In this document: piece by piece, positions 58,684 through 64,000 of the stretch
How positions within the stretch are numbered: the stretch's first letter is position 1
Layout of the letters: every line of letters starts with the position of its first letter
Assembly (NCBI GenBank): GCA_020633495.1
Contig: JACKDR010000012.1
Coordinates: forward strand, 162,437 to 226,436
Reading direction: 5' to 3'
Length of the DNA stretch: 64,000 bases
Origin: Kofleriaceae bacterium
GTDB lineage: Bacteria; Myxococcota_A; Polyangia; Haliangiales; Haliangiaceae
Made by a program: the position numbers and the translations under genes
Notes under the pieces: generated by a model
Seen by the model: the letters and a program-made list of their open reading frames with translations, nothing else
Databases searched by the model: none
Told to the model about the DNA's origin: nothing

Positions 58684-59726
58684 ATCGTGACCTCGACGCC
58701 CGTCCCTCGTCCCTTCGCCACCTGGCGACCGTCGCCGCCGCGGCGGCGTGCCTGGTGGGTGGCACCCGCCTCGCCGCTGCCGACGGGTCGAAGGAGCTCC
58801 GCATGGCGACGCTGGCGCCGTCGGACAGCGGGTGGATGAAGGTCCTCGACCGCGCCGCCGCCGACGTCAAGAAGCAGACCGACGGCCGGGTCAGCGTGCA
58901 GTACTACCCGGACGGCACCCAGGGCGACGAGCGCGACGTCATCCGCAAGATCAACCTGGGCCAGCTCGACGGCGCCGCCGTGACCTCGGTCGGCCTGTCG
59001 ATGATCGACGAGAGCATCCGCGTCCTCGAGCTGCCGATGATGTTCGACAGCGTCGAGGAGCTCGACTACGTCGCCGACAAGATGTGGAGCCACTTCCAGA
59101 AGAAGTTCGAGAAGAAGGGCTTCACCCTCAACGACCGCGGCGACGTCGGCTGGATCTACTTCCTGTCCAAGAACAAGGTGTCGTCGCTGTCCGACCTCAA
59201 GGACCAGAAGGTCTGGATGTGGGGTGACGACGGCATCGTCTCGGCGATGTACAAGAAGCTGTCGATCAGCGGCGTGCCGCTGGGCGTCCCCGAGGTCGAC
59301 TCGTCGCTGACCTCGGGCCGCATCAACGCCTGCTACGGCTCGCCGCTGGCGGCCATGGCGCTGGGCTGGGGCAGCAAGGTCAAGTACATGACCTCGATGC
59401 CGATGAGCTACGCGATCGGCGCCACGGTCATCAAGACCGACGCCCTCAAGGCGATCGGCGAGGCCGACCAGAAGACGATCAAGAAGATCACCAAGAACAG
59501 CTCCAAGAAGCTGCGCAAGCAGATCCGCAAGGACAACGCCGACGCCCAGAAGAAGATGAAGCGCAAGGGCGTCACGATCGTCGAGACCCCGCCCGACATG
59601 GAGGCCGACTTCCGCAAGGCCGCCGAGCAGGTCTGGAAGGACCTCGAGGGCAAGGTCTACTCCAAGCAGGAGCTGGCGGACGTGCTCAAGTACCGCGACG
59701 AGTACCGCGCCAAGCACAAGAAGTAG
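58680..59726 (+). CDS. TRAP transporter substrate-binding protein DctP
   Basis: 348 residues. Tat-like or Sec signal ending about residue 34 (AACLVGGTRLAAADG), then KELRMATLAPSDSGWMKVLD as the domain start, QYYPDGTQGDERDVIRKINL, AAVTSVGLSMIDESIRVLEL, DVGWIYFLSKNKVSSLSDLK, YGSPLAAMALGWGSKVKYM. It binds an unknown solute, perhaps hydrophobic as suggested for the Treponema system, or a carboxylate. Strong Shine-Dalgarno AAGGAG. A hairpin follows its stop, separating it from the permease genes. Confidence 0.88.
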   Translation: MNRDLDARPSSLRHLATVAAAAACLVGGTRLAAADGSKELRMATLAPSDSGWMKVLDRAAADVKKQTDGRVSVQYYPDGTQGDERDVIRKINLGQLDGAAVTSVGLSMIDESIRVLELPMMFDSVEELDYVADKMWSHFQKKFEKKGFTLNDRGDVGWIYFLSKNKVSSLSDLKDQKVWMWGDDGIVSAMYKKLSISGVPLGVPEVDSSLTSGRINACYGSPLAAMALGWGSKVKYMTSMPMSYAIGATVIKTDALKAIGEADQKTIKKITKNSSKKLRKQIRKDNADAQKKMKRKGVTIVETPPDMEADFRKAAEQVWKDLEGKVYSKQELADVLKYRDEYRAKHKK

Positions 59727-59757
59727 CGACGGCGGCGCCCGAGCGCCCCGGCACGAC

Positions 59758-59799
59758 GCGGCCCGCGGCCACCACCTGGTGGCGCGGGCCGTCGCCGTT
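59758..59799 (+). terminator. Hairpin after the TRAP binding-protein gene
   Basis: GCGGCCCGCGGCCACCA and TGGTGGCGCGGGCCGT pair almost completely around a two-base loop at 59758-59791, and CGTTT follows. It would favour more binding protein than permease. About 120 bases later the dctQ promoter is found. Confidence 0.5.
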
Positions 59800-59901
59800 T
59801 CGGGCCCGGTCGACCGGCGCCGCGCCGGCCGGTGGTGCGCGCCCGCCGACCGGTCGGTCGAAGTCCGGCGGCGGCCCTTGAGCGTAAGTCCAACGCTAGC
59901 C

Positions 59902-59907
59902 TACGCT
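59902..59907 (+). promoter_or_regulatory. Candidate -10 element of the TRAP permease genes
   Basis: TACGCT, seven bases before the GTG at 59915. No Shine-Dalgarno is present, so the permease mRNA seems leaderless. Confidence 0.4.
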
Positions 59908-59914
59908 TCCTATC

Positions 59915-60532
59915 GTGGCAGAGCGCGATGACGACGACCAACCGGGCGGCCCGCCCGTCGCCGAGAATCCCTTCGCCGATGATCCGCCGGTCGCGCGCGC
60001 CGTCCGCAAGGTCGACCTCGCGATCGGCCTCGCCGAACAGGTGACGCTGTTCGCGCTGCTGGCGTTCCTGGTGGTGGCCGCGTTCGCGTGGTTCGTCCTG
60101 GGCGTGCTCAAGGAGCCGCGCGCGTTCGGCCTGCTCAAGGATCCGATCGACGGCGTCGGCCTCGACATCCGCTACAGCGTCTTCCTGTCGGCGATGGTCG
60201 GCGGCGCGTTCGCGACCCACCACCGGCGCCTGCTGTCGATGGATCTGGTGTCGCGCCTGGTCTCGGCCCGGACCCGGGCCTGGCTGCGGGTCGCGCTCAA
60301 CGCCTTCGCGATCACGATGGCGTCGCTGTTCTTCTACTACGGCCTGCTCATCCGCGAGCAGGTCATGGGCGAGCGCCACCTCAGCCACTGGATCCCGCCC
60401 CAGCTCGCGGCCTCGGCGATCGCGCTGGGCGCCGGGCTGATCGTCATCCACCTGGTGGCGCAGACGATCATCGACCTCGACTACCTGGTGCGCGGCAAGA
60501 CCCCGCCCGAGCCCGAGCAGGGGGTGGCGTGA
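59915..60532 (+). CDS. TRAP transporter small permease DctQ
   Basis: 205 residues, GTG start. After an acidic N-terminus come four helices (VTLFALLAFLVVAAFAWFVL; a helix near YSVFLSAMVGGAFATHHRRL; VALNAFAITMASLFFYYGLL; LAASAIALGAGLIVIHLVAQ), the DctQ topology. HHRRLLSMDLVSRLVSARTR is like the conserved loop. Its TGA overlaps the ATG of dctM by one base. Confidence 0.85.
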   Translation: MAERDDDDQPGGPPVAENPFADDPPVARAVRKVDLAIGLAEQVTLFALLAFLVVAAFAWFVLGVLKEPRAFGLLKDPIDGVGLDIRYSVFLSAMVGGAFATHHRRLLSMDLVSRLVSARTRAWLRVALNAFAITMASLFFYYGLLIREQVMGERHLSHWIPPQLAASAIALGAGLIVIHLVAQTIIDLDYLVRGKTPPEPEQGVA

Positions 60533-62358
60533 TGTTCTGGCTGCTGCTGATCGGCCTGCTGCTGCTGTTCTTCTCGGGCGCGCCGCTGTTCGCGGTCATG
60601 CTCGGCGCCACCGCGATCGGCGCGATCGCCCTGCCCCGCGACTTCACCGCCGAGTTCGGCGGCCCGCTGTCGTCGATCTACGGCCTCGGCACCAAGGACG
60701 AGGCGATCATCTTCGCGACGATCCCGCTGTTCATCTACGCCGGCTACGTCATGGCCGCGGCGCGCACCAGCGATCGCCTGGTCCGGTTCGCCAACGCGCT
60801 GCTGGGCTGGATGCCGGGCGGCCTCGCGATCGTCACGATCGTCGCCTGCGCCATCTTCACGATCTTCACCGGCGCGTCGGGCGTCACGATCGTCGCCCTC
60901 GGTGGCCTGCTGATGCCGGCGCTGGTCAAGCAGAAGTACCCCGAGCGGTTCGCGCTCGGCCTGGTCACCGGCACCGGCTCGGTCGGCCTGCTGTTCCCGC
61001 CCGCGGTGCCGCTGTTCGTGTTCGGCACCGTCTACGGCCTGCAGCGCGAGCTGGCCGACAAGAACGGCTGGGAGACCGAGCGCTTCCTCGGCGCCGGCAT
61101 CGTCCCCGGCCTGGTGCTGATCGGCTGCCTCAGCATCGTCGCCGTGGTCGCCGCGATCCTGTGGAAGGTGCCGCGCCAGAAGTTCAAGCTCGGCGAGCTG
61201 GGCCGGTCGTCGCTGGCGGCGCTGCCCGAGCTGATCATCCCGTTCGGGATCATCCTGATCCTCGCCAAGGGCTGGGCCAACGTCGCCCAGATCGCCGCGC
61301 TCACCGTGGTCTACCTGCTGGTCCTGGAGATGCTCATCTACCGGGACTTCAAGCCCAAGACGCTGTGGCACATCTCGACCGAGTCGCTGGCCCTGGTCGG
61401 CACGATCTTCCTGGTCATCTACACGGCGTCGGCGTTCAGCAACCTGCTGGTGACCGCGCGGGTGCCGCAGGACCTGGTGCTGTGGACCAAGGAGCACATC
61501 CACAGCAAGGTCACGTTCCTGCTGCTGCTCAACGTGCTGCTGCTGCTGGTCGGGATGATGATGGACATCTTCTCGGCCATCATCATCGTGCTGCCGCTGA
61601 TCGCCGGCGTCGCCGACCAGTACGGCGTCAACCCGTACCACCTCGGCGTCATCTTCCTGCTCAACCTCGAGATCGGCTACCTGACCCCACCCGTCGGCCT
61701 CAACCTGTTCATCTCGTCGTTCAAGTTCCAGCGACCGGTCATCGAGGTGACCAAGGCGACGCTGCCGTTCATCGGCGCCATGCTGGTGGCGCTGATCCTG
61801 GTGACCTACATCCCGGCGCTGACCTGGGTGCCGCCGCCCAAGCGGACCGGCAACCTCGGCGGCCTCAACGCCCTGGTCCAGGAGGGCGTCCAGACCGTCG
61901 GCAGCGTCGACTGCGTCAAGCTCGGCGACGGCACCAAGATGTGCAAGAAGGACTGCGACAAGAAGTACGCCGCGGACGAGTCGATGAAGGAGTCGTGCTA
62001 CGGCGTCATGATCGACGTCACCGACTGCCGCAAGAAGCCCGCCGACGAGGCCAAGGCCTGCGAGGCCGAGGTCATCGCCGACTGGATCGAGTACAGCACG
62101 CCGGTCGACGACGACGACGACGAGGACAGCGACAGCGCCGACAAGCCGGGCGCCGTCGACGACGCCGACGACGACAGCGCCGACGACGACAGCGACGACG
62201 ACAGCGGCGACGACGACAGCGCCGACAGCGCCGACGACGACAGCGGCGACGACGACAGCGCCGACGACGCGCCGGCCGCGGCGCCCGCGGACGCCGGTGC
62301 CGCGGCGGGCTCGGCCGCCCCCGGCGGCGCGGCCGCGGGATCGGCCGCGACGCCGTGA
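60532..62358 (+). CDS. TRAP transporter large permease DctM with Cys-rich and acidic C-terminal extension
   Basis: 608 residues. Residues 1-440 are a normal DctM: LLLLFFSGAPLFAVMLGATA, IFATIPLFIYAGYVMAAART, IFTGASGVTIVALGGLLMPA, GTGSVGLLFPPAVPLFVFGT, MMDIFSAIIIVLPLIAG and LEIGYLTPPVGLNLFISSFK. After the last helix the protein continues for about 165 residues: a Cys-rich region with CVKLGDGTKMCKKDCDKKYA and SCYGVMIDVTDCRKKPADEA (seven cysteines), an Asp/Ser stretch of about 50 residues rich in DDDS units, and an Ala/Gly/Pro end. DctM proteins usually end near the last helix. By topology the extension probably lies in the periplasm. Confidence 0.88.
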   Translation: MFWLLLIGLLLLFFSGAPLFAVMLGATAIGAIALPRDFTAEFGGPLSSIYGLGTKDEAIIFATIPLFIYAGYVMAAARTSDRLVRFANALLGWMPGGLAIVTIVACAIFTIFTGASGVTIVALGGLLMPALVKQKYPERFALGLVTGTGSVGLLFPPAVPLFVFGTVYGLQRELADKNGWETERFLGAGIVPGLVLIGCLSIVAVVAAILWKVPRQKFKLGELGRSSLAALPELIIPFGIILILAKGWANVAQIAALTVVYLLVLEMLIYRDFKPKTLWHISTESLALVGTIFLVIYTASAFSNLLVTARVPQDLVLWTKEHIHSKVTFLLLLNVLLLLVGMMMDIFSAIIIVLPLIAGVADQYGVNPYHLGVIFLLNLEIGYLTPPVGLNLFISSFKFQRPVIEVTKATLPFIGAMLVALILVTYIPALTWVPPPKRTGNLGGLNALVQEGVQTVGSVDCVKLGDGTKMCKKDCDKKYAADESMKESCYGVMIDVTDCRKKPADEAKACEAEVIADWIEYSTPVDDDDDEDSDSADKPGAVDDADDDSADDDSDDDSGDDDSADSADDDSGDDDSADDAPAAAPADAGAAAGSAAPGGAAAGSAATP

Positions 62359-62403
62359 CGGCAGGCGCGGCGACCCTCGGGATCGCCGTGATATGACCCC
62401 CAG

Positions 62404-63288
62404 ATGTTCGTCGCGGCGGTGAAGACCCTTCGCCCACACCAGTGGGTGAAGAACCTCTTCGTCGCCGCGCCGCTGGTCTTCTCGAAGCACCTGCTCGACT
62501 CGGCGTACGTGCTGCGCACCGCGATCGCGGTGGCGGCGTTCTGCGCCCTGTCCGGCGCGGTCTACGCCTTCAACGACCTGCGCGACGTCGAGGCCGACCG
62601 CGCCCACCCGACCAAGCGGCACCGCCCCATCGCCTCGGGCCGGCTGCCCGAGCGGTTTGCGCTGGTCCTGGCGATCGGCCTGGCGGTCGCCGCGCTGGCC
62701 GCGGCCGCCGCGCTGCACTGGAAGGTCGCCGCGATCGGCGCCGCCTACCTGACCGTCAACCTCGCCTACAGCCTCGGCCTCAAGCAGCTGGCGTTCGTCG
62801 ACGTCGGGCTGATCGCCGCCGGCTTCCTGCTGCGCGTGCTCGCCGGCGCCCACGCCATCGCGGTGCCGGCGTCGCGCTGGCTGCTGGTGTGCACGGGCCT
62901 CTTGTCGGCGTTCCTGGGCCTGGGCAAGCGCGCCCACGAGCTGGCCGCGGCGTCCCGCGCCGGCCGCGACGCCGCCGCGACCCGCGCCGCGCTGGCCGGC
63001 TACCGGGCGCCAGCGGTGCGCGCCACGATGGCGGTGCTCGCGATCGCCACCACCGCGGCGTACGTGCTGTACACCCTCGACGATCACACCGTCCGGTCGT
63101 TCGGCACCCGCGACCTGATGTGGACCGCGCCGTTCTGCGCCGCCGGCGTCGGGCGGTTCGCGTGGCTGGCGCTGGCCAGCCGCGACGACGACTCGCCGAC
63201 CGAGCTGATGCTGCGCGACTGGCCGTTCCTCGCCAACCTGGTGGCGTGGGCGGCCACCGTGCTGGTGATCATCTACGGGGCGCGGTAG
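62404..63288 (+). CDS. UbiA-family prenyltransferase (decaprenyl-phosphate phosphoribosyltransferase type)
   Basis: 294 residues, about eight helices. TLRPHQWVKNLFVAAPLVFS and the metal-binding AFNDLRDVEADRAHPTKRHR (NDxxDxxxD) are closest to the group that includes decaprenyl-phosphate phosphoribosyltransferase rather than to ubiquinone UbiA. VYAFNDLRDVEAD and IASGRLPERFALVLAI fit. The second Asp motif is less clear. It could transfer phosphoribose or another group to polyprenyl phosphate for cell envelope sugars. TATGAC stands seven bases before the ATG. Next gene is an IPP isomerase. Confidence 0.8.
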   Translation: MFVAAVKTLRPHQWVKNLFVAAPLVFSKHLLDSAYVLRTAIAVAAFCALSGAVYAFNDLRDVEADRAHPTKRHRPIASGRLPERFALVLAIGLAVAALAAAAALHWKVAAIGAAYLTVNLAYSLGLKQLAFVDVGLIAAGFLLRVLAGAHAIAVPASRWLLVCTGLLSAFLGLGKRAHELAAASRAGRDAAATRAALAGYRAPAVRATMAVLAIATTAAYVLYTLDDHTVRSFGTRDLMWTAPFCAAGVGRFAWLALASRDDDSPTELMLRDWPFLANLVAWAATVLVIIYGAR

Positions 63289-63297
63289 ATCGAGGCC

Positions 63298-64000
63298 ATG
63301 GAACCGACCGACATCGGCCGGCGCAAGGCCGAGCACCTCGAGGTCGCCGCCTCGGGCGCCGCCGACTTCGTGCGGTCGACGTTGCTCGAGGACGTCCACC
63401 TGGTCCACCAGGCCCTGCCCGAGCGCGCCCTCGCCGACGTCGACCTCGGCGTCGAGCTGGTCGGCAAGCGGCTGCGCGCGCCGCTGGTGGTCACCGGCAT
63501 GACCGGCGGCACCGGCGAGGCCGCCGCGATCAACCGCGCGATCGCGCGCGCCGCCGGCGCGGTCGGGGTCGCGTTCGGGGTCGGCTCGCAGCGCGCGATG
63601 GCCGAGCACCCCGAGCTCGAGGCCAGCTTCCAGGTCCGCGACGCCGCGCCCGACGTGGTCCTGTTCGGCAACGTCGGCGTGGTCCAGGCCGCGGCGATGG
63701 GCGCCGACCGGGTCGCCGAGCTGGCGGCGCGGATCGGCGCCGACGCCATGGCGATCCACCTCAACCCGGGCCAGGAGCTGATCCAGGCCCGCGGCGATCG
63801 CGACTTCACCGGCGCGCTCGACACGATCCGCCGGGTCGTCGACGCCCTCGGCGCGCGCGGCCTGCCGGTGCTGGTCAAGGAGACCGGCTGCGGCCTGTCG
63901 GCCCAGGCCGCGGTCGCGCTGCGCGGCGCCGGGGTCGACACCGTCGACGTCGCCGGCGCCGGCGGCACCAGCTGGGTCGCGGTCGAGGCCCGCCGCGCCG
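63298..64000 (+). CDS. fni: Type 2 isopentenyl-diphosphate delta-isomerase, N-terminal part
   Basis: FMN/NADPH-dependent enzyme that interconverts IPP and DMAPP. Open from the ATG at 63298 to the window end, 234 residues. IGRRKAEHLEVAASGAADFV, HQALPERALADVDLGVELVG, LVVTGMTGGTGEAAAINRAI, VAFGVGSQRAMAEHPEL, IHLNPGQELIQARGDRDFTG, VLVKETGCGLSAQAAVAL and VDVAGAGGTSWVAVE match the Idi-2 pattern in order. It lies nine bases after the prenyltransferase stop, so both may work in isoprenoid or lipid-carrier supply. Confidence 0.9.
   Translation, partial: MEPTDIGRRKAEHLEVAASGAADFVRSTLLEDVHLVHQALPERALADVDLGVELVGKRLRAPLVVTGMTGGTGEAAAINRAIARAAGAVGVAFGVGSQRAMAEHPELEASFQVRDAAPDVVLFGNVGVVQAAAMGADRVAELAARIGADAMAIHLNPGQELIQARGDRDFTGALDTIRRVVDALGARGLPVLVKETGCGLSAQAAVALRGAGVDTVDVAGAGGTSWVAVEARRA

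Noticed and set aside
60481..63759. Minus-strand open frame of 1092 codons opposite the TRAP permease and prenyltransferase genes
   Set aside because: Antisense shadow rich in Asp/Gln/Arg; the plus strand encodes clear DctM, UbiA and Idi-2 proteins.

Overview
The window is very GC-rich DNA (above 70 percent by eye) with dense genes, many GTG starts and little intergenic space. It looks like a myxobacterium (Myxococcota). The pointers are two Hanks-type Ser/Thr kinases, PEGA-domain proteins, an MglA-type GTPase, a zinc-ribbon/GYF protein like AgmX/GltJ of the gliding machinery, a PilR-PilA locus, many soluble hybrid-type histidine kinases and a Cys-rich secreted protein. The order is not certain; something near Haliangiales/Kofleriaceae is a guess. 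I saw no rRNA, tRNA, insertion sequence, phage or CRISPR array, so this reads as chromosomal backbone with lineage-specific genes.

Layout. 1-4.8 kb: end of a Cys-rich protein, then a four-gene BMP/nucleoside-type ABC importer on the minus strand. 4.85-9.7 kb: a lipoprotein, an SPFH/SHOCT protein, a methyltransferase and a PilR-like sigma-54 activator. 9.7-12 kb: a TPR-like membrane protein and two type IV pilins facing PilR. 12-19.5 kb: a PEGA Ser/Thr kinase, a 620-bp gap, then a MacB/LolCDE-like exporter with a lipoprotein. 19.6-22.6 kb: small unknowns and a PEGA protein. 22.6-26.6 kb: two overlapping histidine kinase genes, the first of which lacks an ATPase domain. 26.7-29.1 kb: larB-larC for the nickel pincer cofactor, with a very His-rich insert in LarC. 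29.2-37.4 kb: two CNNM/CorC proteins, a kinase, an MglA-like GTPase, a zinc-ribbon protein, a site-2 protease and an LppC/LpoA-like protein. 37.4-44.4 kb: a heat-shock block (grpE-dnaK-dnaJ behind a cysteine desulfurase, divergent from hemW-hrcA). 44.4-50.8 kb: the AgmX-like protein, a lipoprotein, a second Ser/Thr kinase and a histone-deacetylase-like enzyme. 50.9-57.6 kb: gpsA and a solute-binding protein/histidine kinase/GGDEF operon. 57.7-62.4 kb: a TRAP transporter of the TatT (TPAT) type. 62.4-64 kb: a UbiA-family prenyltransferase and the start of a type 2 IPP isomerase.

Two features run through the whole window. First, many transcription units have a TAnnnT hexamer 5 to 9 bases before a GTG or ATG, with no Shine-Dalgarno sequence, which points to leaderless transcripts; genes with good Shine-Dalgarno sites (SPFH, pilin, TatT, DctP) are the minority. 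Second, partners inside operons overlap by the four bases GTGA or ATGA.

Caution: at least five genes between about 35.7 and 48.4 kb, plus the kinase at 12-15 kb, read through only if single-base shifts in G/C runs or GC repeats are allowed. Codon structure and motifs are kept on both sides, so I read most of these as sequence errors and annotate the genes as whole.
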